Positions 36,677-45,039 of a stretch of DNA of 62,399 nt are shown piece after piece; position 1 is the first letter of the stretch; each line of letters opens with the position of its first letter. A program made the position numbers and the translations under genes. Location of the stretch: positions 1 through 62,399 of the forward strand of contig JADFZQ010000020.1 of the NCBI GenBank assembly GCA_015232455.1, in the 5' to 3' direction. Under the pieces are notes generated by a model. It was not told the DNA's origin. It saw nothing but the letters and a program-made list of their open reading frames with translations, and ran no database searches. The stretch comes from Desulfamplus sp. (lineage in GTDB: Bacteria > Desulfobacterota > Desulfobacteria > Desulfobacterales > Desulfobacteraceae).

Positions 36677-37536
36677 ATTGTTATCTCGATTCCAAAAAGC
36701 ATATTTTTAATCCATGCAAGCCCAAGCTCAAGAAGAAGAAGGTCATTGGTCGCAATCTCTTCAAGAAAATGTGGAGGCATACTAAATCTACTTAGCAACC
36801 CATCTCTAAAAATTTTAACTCTGAATGTATCTAAATCATAACATGCAAGATAAAATCTATCTCCATCTGCACCATCAAGTTTTCCCTGAATAATTCGATT
36901 TTTCAAACTTATTATCTCTACCATTTTATCATTCATCTGATTATGAACTTCAACATCTTGGCTCTCTAACCATTCACGCACAGTTAATGTTTGTTTAAGA
37001 TGAGTTTGCACGCCACCTTCACCCTCTTCTTGATAAATCTCTTTAGATTCGCCTTTATGTGAATATTGAGATTCTGGTTGATTATTTTTTTGGTTAATAT
37101 TTCTATGAATATATCCATTCTTATGAGCAAACCCACAGCAATGAGGCTCTTCAATCAAGGCAAAATGCTCACTTAGTTCTCCTGTTTGCCGAGAGCGGAC
37201 AACAGCTCTTGCAATAGGATACATTCTACAAGATGCTGGTCTATCTTTATATACAGAACAGCCAGATTCTCTTACAAATGGACATGCTAATCCTGACGCT
37301 GGGTCTGGTTTAAAGGTAACTACGGGAAGACCTGATTCTGGTCCATTGTGGCGTGATGTATATTTTTTTAAAAATTCATCAGATTTTATGCCAAGATTGT
37401 TTTTAAGACGTAAGATGTCATAAGGTGTTAAAAATTGATTTAAGTCCCTACAACACTCATTAAAACAGGAGACATCAGGCGAACATTCAAATGGAAGTGG
37501 CTCATCAACTCCTATAGGGATCATCTCTTCGGTCAT
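36667..37536 (-). CDS. YkgJ-type Fe-S/zinc cysteine-cluster protein
   Basis: The 289-residue protein belongs to the YkgJ/UPF0153 family: CSPDVSCFNECCRDL near residue 18, then CPFVRESGCSVYKDRPASCR near 95-114 and ARAVVRSR. The cysteines probably bind a metal or Fe-S cluster. Residues 150-180 form a low-complexity polar insert (NQKNNQPESQYSHKGESKEI), and the C-terminal 100 residues are family-specific. The function is unknown. It is the first gene of a two-gene minus-strand unit with the SDR protein. Confidence 0.83.
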   Translation of the reverse strand: MTEEMIPIGVDEPLPFECSPDVSCFNECCRDLNQFLTPYDILRLKNNLGIKSDEFLKKYTSRHNGPESGLPVVTFKPDPASGLACPFVRESGCSVYKDRPASCRMYPIARAVVRSRQTGELSEHFALIEEPHCCGFAHKNGYIHRNINQKNNQPESQYSHKGESKEIYQEEGEGGVQTHLKQTLTVREWLESQDVEVHNQMNDKMVEIISLKNRIIQGKLDGADGDRFYLACYDLDTFRVKIFRDGLLSRFSMPPHFLEEIATNDLLLLELGLAWIKNMLFGIEITIWN

Positions 37537-37570
37537 GGTTAAAATTATCCTTCTTAAATATCAATTTGTT

Positions 37571-37598
37571 TAAATATGTTATATATAAATATGTTATA
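37571..37598. promoter_or_regulatory. 13-bp direct repeat upstream of divergent genes
   Basis: TAAATATGTTATA occurs twice (37571-37583 and 37586-37598), 15 bases apart, in the 330-base gap between the Cys-cluster gene and the molybdopterin-binding protein. A TATAAT (37595-37600) overlaps the second copy. A palindrome CTCTTTGCAAAGAG follows at 37606-37619. This looks like a regulated promoter region for one or both divergent genes; no factor can be named. The remaining part of the gap, up to 37866, is AT-rich with no gene that I can support. Confidence 0.4.
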
Positions 37599-37866
37599 AT
37601 AGTAATCTCTTTGCAAAGAGCATGAACAATAGTTTTATTAAAAAATCAAGGACTATTTATCGTTTGGATATTTTAGTAAATTGTTCAAAAACTTTCTGCT
37701 TGAGAAAATAGGTTTGCGAAATTATAAGGGTGTTTATTGATGTACAGGTGTTTAACAATTTATCTAATGAGGGCTAAAAATAGGTCTTGCTTTTGTAATG
37801 TAGAAGTCTAAAAATAGCCTTTATAGATTTATCATAATGTTTAATGACATAAGGAAAATAGTTTTT

Positions 37867-38895
37867 ATGATTCAGGTAGTTAAAATTGAAGATGCGATTG
37901 GTTATCCGTTGGCACATGATATTACAGAGGTGAGAGTTGGAGAGTTCAAAGGTGCGGCATTTCTTAAAGGACACACCATTACATGCCGTGATCTTGAGAT
38001 TTTAAGAAGGCTTGGAAAAGATCACTTATATGTCATTAAACCCGAACAGAACGAAATACATGAAGATGATGCAGCAAGGCTAATTGCCAATGCTCTTTGT
38101 GGTGATGGAGTGTTTTGGGATAAAGAGCCTTGTGAAGGTAAAATTGTCCTTAAAGCTAAGAGAGACGGCTTACTTATAATTGATGTAGAGGCTTTGACAC
38201 GATTTAATGAGATAGGTGAAGTGATGTGTGCAACTCGTCATACAAATACAGTGGTAAAACAAGATGATCAGGTAGCAGCCACGCGAGCCATTCCTCTTTT
38301 GATTGATAGCTCTACCCTAAATAGGGCTATTACAATAGCAAACGATTCTAAATCTGGTGTTATTCAAGTAAAGCCAATGATGTCAGCCCGTGTAGGTGTT
38401 ATGATTACTGGAAGCGAGGTCTATTATGGTCGTATTGAGGATAAATTTGAACCAATCATAAGACAAAAAGTAACTTCTATGGGTGGTGAAGTTTTAGATG
38501 TTATTATTCTTCCCGATGACGATACTATGATAGCACAAGCTGCTCTAAAATTATTGGAAAAAGGGGCAAATCTCTTGCTTACCACAGGTGGAATGTCAGT
38601 TGATCCTGATGACCGAACTCGTTTTGCTTTGCAGCGTGCAGGAGCAAAAGATATGGTTTATGGCACACCTGTGTTACCCGGCTCAATGTTTATGATAGCA
38701 TACATTAACAATATCCCTATTCTTGGGATTCCAGCTTGTGCTCTTTTTGCACCTGTAACAATGTTTGATCTGATCTATCCAAGGGTGTTAGCTGGAGATA
38801 AAATTACAAGAAAAGAGATTGCTGCTACTGGGCATGGTGGGCTTTGTCTTGGATGTAAAAGCTGCACATTTCCAAAATGTTCATTTGGCAAATAG
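37867..38895 (+). CDS. Molybdopterin-binding-domain protein (MoeA-like) with C-terminal Cys cluster
   Basis: This is 342 residues from the ATG at 37867, which has AAGGAA about 10 bases upstream; an in-frame ATG at 37837 lacks a site. Residues about 165-310 form the MoCF/MogA-MoeA fold: VGVMITGSEVYYG, then NLLLTTGGMSVDPDDRTRFA (the TTGG(M/S)S..D motif) and ILGIPACALF. The N-terminal half resembles the MoeA-like module of FdhE/MoeA-related proteins. The tail has a four-cysteine cluster CLGCKSCTFPKCSFG. The probable role is in molybdenum or tungsten cofactor handling; it is not a full MoeA (N-terminal domains are reduced). Confidence 0.8.
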   Translation: MIQVVKIEDAIGYPLAHDITEVRVGEFKGAAFLKGHTITCRDLEILRRLGKDHLYVIKPEQNEIHEDDAARLIANALCGDGVFWDKEPCEGKIVLKAKRDGLLIIDVEALTRFNEIGEVMCATRHTNTVVKQDDQVAATRAIPLLIDSSTLNRAITIANDSKSGVIQVKPMMSARVGVMITGSEVYYGRIEDKFEPIIRQKVTSMGGEVLDVIILPDDDTMIAQAALKLLEKGANLLLTTGGMSVDPDDRTRFALQRAGAKDMVYGTPVLPGSMFMIAYINNIPILGIPACALFAPVTMFDLIYPRVLAGDKITRKEIAATGHGGLCLGCKSCTFPKCSFGK

Positions 38896-38906
38896 TAATA
38901 CCCTGA

Positions 38907-38948
38907 AATTTTTATAGCCGTGCGATTTATCGCTCGGCTATAAAAATT
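38907..38948. terminator. Bidirectional terminator between convergent genes
   Basis: A 14-bp perfect stem (AATTTTTATAGCCG, 38907-38920, with CGGCTATAAAAATT, 38935-38948) is capped by an inner GCGAT/ATCGC stem after one T-T mismatch. Flanking A and T runs make it usable in both directions. It lies 12 bases after the MoeA-like stop and ahead of the end of the convergent hybrid kinase gene at 39031. Confidence 0.85.
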
Positions 38949-39030
38949 GTGATAAAACATTTTCAAAATTAGAATTGCGGGCGATAAATAAAATTAAACC
39001 CTCAAATTAAGACAGTGTAGAGTATCGAGC

Positions 39031-40917
39031 TTAAAGACCACCTAAAGCCCCACGAACAGCAATAGCAAGATCAACAAGCGATACTGGTTTCATCAAGTAG
39101 CCTTTTATACCCATATCTGCCGCATCTTCTGGAGATAGCTTATCACTATACCCTGTTAATATAAGTATAGGAATTTTAGGCTCTATACTCATGGCTTTAC
39201 GAGCTACTTCATCACCTGCCATCTCTGGCATGGTCATATCTGTTAAAAGGAGATCGAAATACTTGTGATTCTGCTTCATAAAATCAAGAGCAGCTTTTGG
39301 ATCATTGTATGAGACTACTTTGTAACCAAGTCTGTGCAACATAGTTTCAAGAAGTTTTGTAATCGCTATTTGATCATCTATTACTAATATTGTTTCATTT
39401 CCTACAGGAAGCTCTCTTTTTGTTAGGCACTTCTGTTCATCTGCAGAAGATAGATAAGATGGAAAAAAGATTCTAAACTCGCTACCTTTGTTTGGCTCAC
39501 TTTTTACAGTTATAACTCCTTTATGGCTGCTAACAATACCATGCACAAGAGAGAGTCCAAGCCCACCACTTTTAAACTTTGGTCTTGTTGAAAAATATGG
39601 ATCAAATATCCTTGATAGGTGTTCTGTTTCAATGCCATGTCCAGTATCTTTTACACTCAGACAGACATATCTGCCATTTACAGATGCCCCTGTATATAGA
39701 CAATTCTCTTTAAAATAGTCCTCTGTCAACGTAATGGTAAGCGTTCCTCCAACCATATCCATTGATTCAATAGCATTTGTGATAAGATTCATAATAACTA
39801 TGTGCATCTTCTCAGCATCTGCCATTATCATATTGCATGTGTTATCAATATTATCGACAAGTTTTATATTTGTAGGAAGAGCAGAGCGTAAAGAGACTAT
39901 AATCTGCATTAAAATCATATTAAGGTAGAGAGGTCCTAATGCTGTTGATGTATCTTTACTAAATGCAAGAATCTGTTTTACTAAAGTTTTTGCCCTGATA
40001 GTATTGGTAATAATGCTATCAACCATATCAACCATCTCATCTCGTTTTGCCAGATCGCCAATAGTCTGAGTTTGTGAAAGCTCATCTTTGATCATCTCAC
40101 CAAAACCAAGTATAGGGAAGAGTATATTATTAAAATCATGGGCAATACCAGCAGAAAGAGTGCCAATTGCCTCCATTTTACGTGCATGAAGAAGTAAATT
40201 TTTAAGTGCCTCTTTTTCCTCTTCTGCCTGTTTAAGAAGTGTAATATCGCTTAAGCTAATAAGTAACACTTCTTCTTGGCTCTCTTCAATTTTATTATCA
40301 ATTTTACTATCTATTTTTTTATTATCTATGTTGCTCTCTTCTTCTTTCCCTTTCTTTGCAAAGCCAGAAAGGTGTTTTCTTATCCCCTCAAGCCTTACAA
40401 CTATTGAATTGTGTCTGCTATCATTTAAAGTAAGCTCAAAGAATTTTTCCAACGGATTTCTAAAATATGATTTAAATCTTGATAAAAAATCCGATACATC
40501 TTTCTGTGCAATGAAATTTTGAAAAGGCTTTTGATAAATTTGAGTAAGCTCACTCTTTACCATATCTGCAAATGTTTGGTTTGCATTAATTATGATGGCA
40601 CTGCTGTTTAAAATGAGGTATCCCACAGGAGAGGAGTTGAAAAGCTCAACATAATCTTTTCTAACATTTTCTGCATCTCGGAAAGCCCGCATAAGTTCAT
40701 CATTTTGCATCTCAAGCTCTATTTTATATGTCTCAAGATCAGACCACATTCTACGAAGCTCGCTTTCAAGCTCATTTTTTATATGATCTGGTGAACATTC
40801 AGAATAGTTAGAGAATCTTGTAAAAATATCCTCAATTCGTTTTTGAGCCATGCTCCATTCAAGAGCTTTTTTATTTGATATTGAAATGATATTTTGAATG
40901 TCATATTTGTTTGTCAT
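39031..40917 (-). CDS. Soluble PAS hybrid histidine kinase with C-terminal receiver
   Basis: The 628-residue protein has no membrane segments. Its order is an N-terminal coiled coil, a PAS domain (residues about 85-200, FNSSPVGYLILNSSAIIINA), a polar linker, and HisKA with TLSAGIAHDFNNILFPILGF (the phospho-His of the AHDFNN type). HATPase follows (VKDTGHGIE, GLGLSLVHGIV). The receiver at about 510-628 reads VIDDQIAIT, LLTDMTMPEMAGDE (phospho-Asp) and GYLMKPVSL. It probably senses a cytoplasmic signal by PAS and phosphorylates its own receiver. No HPt follows here; the HPt at 11319 could be a partner. The gene is alone on its transcript. Confidence 0.92.
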   Translation of the reverse strand: MTNKYDIQNIISISNKKALEWSMAQKRIEDIFTRFSNYSECSPDHIKNELESELRRMWSDLETYKIELEMQNDELMRAFRDAENVRKDYVELFNSSPVGYLILNSSAIIINANQTFADMVKSELTQIYQKPFQNFIAQKDVSDFLSRFKSYFRNPLEKFFELTLNDSRHNSIVVRLEGIRKHLSGFAKKGKEEESNIDNKKIDSKIDNKIEESQEEVLLISLSDITLLKQAEEEKEALKNLLLHARKMEAIGTLSAGIAHDFNNILFPILGFGEMIKDELSQTQTIGDLAKRDEMVDMVDSIITNTIRAKTLVKQILAFSKDTSTALGPLYLNMILMQIIVSLRSALPTNIKLVDNIDNTCNMIMADAEKMHIVIMNLITNAIESMDMVGGTLTITLTEDYFKENCLYTGASVNGRYVCLSVKDTGHGIETEHLSRIFDPYFSTRPKFKSGGLGLSLVHGIVSSHKGVITVKSEPNKGSEFRIFFPSYLSSADEQKCLTKRELPVGNETILVIDDQIAITKLLETMLHRLGYKVVSYNDPKAALDFMKQNHKYFDLLLTDMTMPEMAGDEVARKAMSIEPKIPILILTGYSDKLSPEDAADMGIKGYLMKPVSLVDLAIAVRGALGGL

Positions 40918-41038
40918 GGCTTTGTCTTATTCCTTTTACTCCTGTTAATTAGAGTTCTTCCCCTTAATGGCTACATAAAAGCTTACACAGAGTGGATAGC
41001 CGGCAATAGAACTTATGTGCTTAAATAGTTTGCCATCT

Positions 41039-41680
41039 TCATTCAGCTGTGTAGACGACCCCTTGCTCAAGTCTATTTGTACTCGGACGAGCATTTCGAA
41101 ATGAGACGGGCATCGAATCACATTTAGTGAAATCTCCGCATACATTTAACTGAAAATGAAGATGCGGTGTTGGAGTTTCCCCGGAATTTCCGCTCAATGC
41201 AATTGTTTCACCTTGCTTAACAACTTGACCTACTCTGACTTTAGAGCCTTTATTCGTTATGTGGGCATAAAGCGAGTATGTGCCATCTTCATGCAGAATA
41301 ACAATAGCATTCCCTTGATTCTTACCATGATCATTATCTGTAAAGTTGTCTCTTACAAAGACAACAGTACCAGCACGAACTGCAATGATCGTTGTACCTA
41401 TGGGCATTCCAAAATCATAAGCAAATCTCAAATTTCCATAATGAGTCCATGGATATTCTTCCGGTGAGCAGTTCCCTTGTATGACAGGATAGGCATCGCC
41501 AGTTACATAGGGCAGTATATATTGCGAACTCTGGAAATTCGGATAGTTTGAACACAGTTTATTTTGATCAATATTACGTATGCCGCTACACCCTATGAGT
41601 GGGGATATATTACAAACAGTAATATAGATGAGCATAATGTATGAAAGGTTTAGACTTCTTCTATAATTTTTAAGGATCAC
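41039..41680 (-). CDS. M23 (LytM) peptidase, probable lipoprotein
   Basis: The 213-residue protein has an N-terminal hydrophobic segment ending in a lipobox-like LIGC (residues 28-31), so it is probably a lipoprotein. The M23 domain is at about 75-185: RFAYDFGMPIGTTIIAVRAG (the metal-ligand D is in YDFG; the usual preceding H is replaced), GNAIVILHEDGTYSLYAHI and HLHFQLNV (HxH ligands). It cleaves peptidoglycan cross-links or acts as an activator of amidases. The His that normally stands in HxGxD should be checked, as RFAYDFG lacks it. There is a short hydrophobic tail in the 121-base gap to the kinase gene, with no gene I can support. Confidence 0.8.
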   Translation of the reverse strand: MILKNYRRSLNLSYIMLIYITVCNISPLIGCSGIRNIDQNKLCSNYPNFQSSQYILPYVTGDAYPVIQGNCSPEEYPWTHYGNLRFAYDFGMPIGTTIIAVRAGTVVFVRDNFTDNDHGKNQGNAIVILHEDGTYSLYAHITNKGSKVRVGQVVKQGETIALSGNSGETPTPHLHFQLNVCGDFTKCDSMPVSFRNARPSTNRLEQGVVYTAE

Positions 41681-41763
41681 GCTATCTCCTTTATTTATAA
41701 TTTAGGACAATAAGAGTGTGTTACGTTTTTTTGTTTAACATTATCTTCCAAGATATTTTCAAA

Positions 41764-41832
41764 GTAGGGAACAACGATCGTTGTTCCCTACTCAATTTAT
41801 TCAATCTCTGGTGTTATTAAATTCCCATTCCT
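41764..41832 (-). mobile_element. MITE-like element, copy B (half)
   Basis: The 28-base hairpin (41764-41791, starting GTAGGGAACAAC) and the adjacent TTCAATCTCTGGTGTTATTA followed by AATTCCCATTC are the complement of the left half of copy A (13731-13770) with few differences. Beyond the hairpin the other half is not recognisable, so this is a truncated or decayed copy. It lies in the 227-base gap upstream of the M23 gene and downstream of the CheB-CheR gene. Confidence 0.75.
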
Positions 41833-41907
41833 TAAAAACATTGCTGAATTAATTGAAAATACACCATATTTTACATACTTTCAATTAATTCTCTTTGCAG
41901 AACAACT

Positions 41908-44900
41908 CTATTGATGATTTGGAGATGCTATATTAGAGTTTTTGATTAGCTTCATATTTTTCTTGATCTCAACAAGCTCTGAAATATCATCAAACGTAGC
42001 ATAAACTTGATAAGGTCTATCTTCCTCTTCTCTATAAAGAGGAATTGCCGATACATTAAGCCATTTTGTCGTATCTTCAAGAGGATTATAGACACCTAAT
42101 ATCACATTGTTTACCCTCTTACCAGTTGCTAAAGCAATCATAGATGGGTGTTCTTCTCCTGAAATAGGAGTTCCATCTTCTCTAATTGTCTGCCATCTTG
42201 GATCAATTGATGTCCTTTCACGCAATTTATCAAAAGTTAAACCTAAGAGCTTCTCAGCAGAAGGATTAGCAGATATTATTCTTCCATCACTATCTTGATA
42301 AACAACTCCTGGTGTCATTGTTTCAAACAAAGTACGGTACATCTCTTCACTCTCTTTTAGAGCAGATTTGGCTTTTTTGACAGGGTTTATATCAACAAAA
42401 CTTAAAATAGCACCAGCATAATGGTTAGGTCCTGTCTGATATGGAATAATTCTCATTAAATAGTGATTACCATCTCTTGTTACAACCTCTTTTTCAATCT
42501 TTATGTTGCTTTTTATGACTCTCTCAACAAGCATCATCGGCTCTTCATCTTTTAAATTGTGAGTAAGGTGGGATAACGGTCTTCCAATATCAGAGTCTAA
42601 AATTCTAAATATCCTTGTAATATGAGACGAAAATCGTCTTATTTCAAAATTTTCATCAAGGATAAGTTCACCTATGTGGCTGCTTGAAAGCAGATTGTTC
42701 ACATCATTATTGAGCTGGGTAAGCTCTATAATTTTGTTTTGATACTCAACATTTACAGTATGAAGCTCTTCGTTTGTAGATTGAAGTTCTTGATTTGTAG
42801 ATTGAAGCTCCTCATTGCTTGCAAGAAGCTCCTCGTTTGTAGCTTGTAACTCTTCATTTGAGGTCTCAAGCTCTTCAACTGTCGCTTGGAGACTTTCACG
42901 GGTAAATTGCAGCTCCTGCTTAAGGTCATTTATGTGCTGTAGAGTTTGCTCGCTAAGATCATAGGATAAGCTCTCTCCTTGTTTTTCAGAAATTACCTCT
43001 GTTCTCATTTTCTCAACAAATACAACAACAAGAGATTCAGAGATATTTTTTGCAAACATGGGTTTTATGATAAGTGTAACCATTTGTCTTAAAGATTGTA
43101 AGTTTGGCAGCTCTACATCTCCTTTATCAGACACAGAGAGTTCAGCACCTAAACGCCCCTGATTTCCAACTGCAATATTGCTATAACGCAGCTCTTTTCC
43201 AGTTCTAAATACTTTTTGAATTCCAGTAAAAATTGGAATTGAAAGCTCTTCTGCTGCCATTTTTGAGATGTCATTTAAAACCGCCCCTTGAGGCACTTTG
43301 AACAACCCGTCAGTTTTTCCAAGAACGTGCACAACTTCCATGTGTTCATTAACAATCAAGGCAAGTGGAACATATTCCTTAGAGAGTAAAGCTAAAAAAC
43401 TCTCCATAATTCGTTCTGTTTCAAGAAGCCTTGTAGCAGAAGGTAAAGCACCATAAGGTGATATGTATGTGCTTTGCCTGTGTCTATAGGTTCTTGTCAG
43501 GGGATTATCTGTTGTAAGTGTATGAGCGACTTTACTAAATGGTCGTCTTGACTGGTAAATTCTAAATCTGCTATCAAGTGGAGTAAAGTAGTCAGACATC
43601 TCTCCTGTTGTTTCGCTGCTTCCAAGAAGTAGAATTCCATTTGGATTTAAAGAGAAGCTAAAAAACTCTAAAACCTTTTTTTGAAGTATCGGTTGAAAGT
43701 AGATAAGCAGGTTTCTGCAACTAATAAGATCAATTTTTGTAAAAGGAGGGTCTTTTATAAGGTTGTGCTGTGCAAATACAACCATCTCTCTGATGCTTCG
43801 AGATATTTGAAAGGTGTCATCTTTTTTGAAAAAATACTTTGAGAGATATTTGGGGTGAATATCTGCTGCAATGCTCTCGTGGTAAGTTCCAGCTTGAGCA
43901 AATAAGATAGCATTACGGTCAATGTCTGTAACAAAAATTTTAATATCGTGGGATACTTTAAGCGTCTCCATGCACTCTCTAATTAAAATAGCAAGGCTGT
44001 ATGCCTCTTCACCAGTTGAGCCACCAGCTACCCAAACACGGAATTCGCGGTTTTTATGATCTTCAAGAAGATGTGGTAACCAACTATTACCAAGTGCTTC
44101 AAAAATATGAGGATCTCTAAAAAAATTGGTTACACCAATTAATAGTTCTCGATAAAGTGTATCTACTTCACCGGAGTGGGTAGTTAAATATTTGACATAA
44201 TCGCTTAAATTCTCCATCTGGTTGACCATCATTCGGCGTTCAACCCTGCGCATCACAGTTGCTGGCTTGTAGTAGGTAAAGTCAATTTTGCACTTTTCAC
44301 GTATTAGGGCGAAAATTTTGGTAATGCCGTTATCTTCGCTTATTAACTTATCACTTCTTGTTATGTCAGCCATGTAAGGGTGTTTGATAAATGCAAGAAG
44401 CTGTATTGGCATCTCTTCTGGTGGAAGGACAAAATCACTCAAGCCAGTTGAGATAGCAGCTCTTGGCATTCCATCAAACTTTGCTGTCTCTTCGCTTTGA
44501 ACCATGACCATGCCGCCACACTCTTTTATTGCCCTGACACCACGCATTCCATCGCTTCCTGTACCTGATAGAATTATTCCAACAGCTTTTTCAGCTTGAT
44601 CTTCTGCAAGTGATCTAAAAAAAATATCAATTGGCAGATTAAGCCCGCGTGAGTGATCTTGCTCGCTTAATATCAACTTTCCGTGAAAGATGGTGAGATT
44701 TTTTTTAGGTGGGATTAAGTAGATACAGCCAGCATTAACAGTTAAACCATCTTCAGCACGAAACACCTCCATTGGAGTTCGTTTAGAGAGGATTTCCACC
44801 ATAAGGCTCTTATAATCAGGTGATAGATGCTGAATCACAATAAATGCTAATGTTGATTGTGCGGGCATATTCATAAAAAACTTCTCAAGTGCTTCAAGTC

Positions 44901-45039
44901 CACCTGCTGACGCACCTATAGCCACATAATGGGTAGGAAGATTTTGAGTGGCTGTTATCTCGTTTTTTTTCTGTTCGCTGTTTTTAACCTTATCTTTAAT
45001 TGTCTCTTTTATTGTAAAATTCGCGTCATTATCCATCAA
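41908..45039 (-). CDS. CheB-CheR-PAS fusion chemosensory protein
   Basis: The protein has 1043 residues. Residues about 38-220 form a CheB methylesterase (YVAIGASAGGLEALEKFF, VIQHLSPDY, SGTGSDGMRGVRAIKECGG) without a receiver domain. Residues about 240-500 form a CheR methyltransferase (NFFRDPHIFEAL, VWVAGGSTGEEAYSLAIL with Gly where Cys is usual, NLIKDPPFTKIDLISCRNLL). Then a long coiled coil of ELQATNEELxxSNEELQ-type heptads (about 710-790) and two PAS domains follow. Proteins of this layout link chemotaxis-like adaptation to other signalling. There is no kinase domain. The next gene (CoA transferase-GNAT) ends inside its start (ATGA overlap), giving an operon. Confidence 0.92.
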   Translation of the reverse strand: MMDNDANFTIKETIKDKVKNSEQKKNEITATQNLPTHYVAIGASAGGLEALEKFFMNMPAQSTLAFIVIQHLSPDYKSLMVEILSKRTPMEVFRAEDGLTVNAGCIYLIPPKKNLTIFHGKLILSEQDHSRGLNLPIDIFFRSLAEDQAEKAVGIILSGTGSDGMRGVRAIKECGGMVMVQSEETAKFDGMPRAAISTGLSDFVLPPEEMPIQLLAFIKHPYMADITRSDKLISEDNGITKIFALIREKCKIDFTYYKPATVMRRVERRMMVNQMENLSDYVKYLTTHSGEVDTLYRELLIGVTNFFRDPHIFEALGNSWLPHLLEDHKNREFRVWVAGGSTGEEAYSLAILIRECMETLKVSHDIKIFVTDIDRNAILFAQAGTYHESIAADIHPKYLSKYFFKKDDTFQISRSIREMVVFAQHNLIKDPPFTKIDLISCRNLLIYFQPILQKKVLEFFSFSLNPNGILLLGSSETTGEMSDYFTPLDSRFRIYQSRRPFSKVAHTLTTDNPLTRTYRHRQSTYISPYGALPSATRLLETERIMESFLALLSKEYVPLALIVNEHMEVVHVLGKTDGLFKVPQGAVLNDISKMAAEELSIPIFTGIQKVFRTGKELRYSNIAVGNQGRLGAELSVSDKGDVELPNLQSLRQMVTLIIKPMFAKNISESLVVVFVEKMRTEVISEKQGESLSYDLSEQTLQHINDLKQELQFTRESLQATVEELETSNEELQATNEELLASNEELQSTNQELQSTNEELHTVNVEYQNKIIELTQLNNDVNNLLSSSHIGELILDENFEIRRFSSHITRIFRILDSDIGRPLSHLTHNLKDEEPMMLVERVIKSNIKIEKEVVTRDGNHYLMRIIPYQTGPNHYAGAILSFVDINPVKKAKSALKESEEMYRTLFETMTPGVVYQDSDGRIISANPSAEKLLGLTFDKLRERTSIDPRWQTIREDGTPISGEEHPSMIALATGKRVNNVILGVYNPLEDTTKWLNVSAIPLYREEEDRPYQVYATFDDISELVEIKKNMKLIKNSNIASPNHQ

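Noticed and set aside
40945-41145. A 66-codon minus-strand frame at the end of the M23 gene
   Set aside because: It overlaps the M23 coding region in a different frame and lacks a start context.
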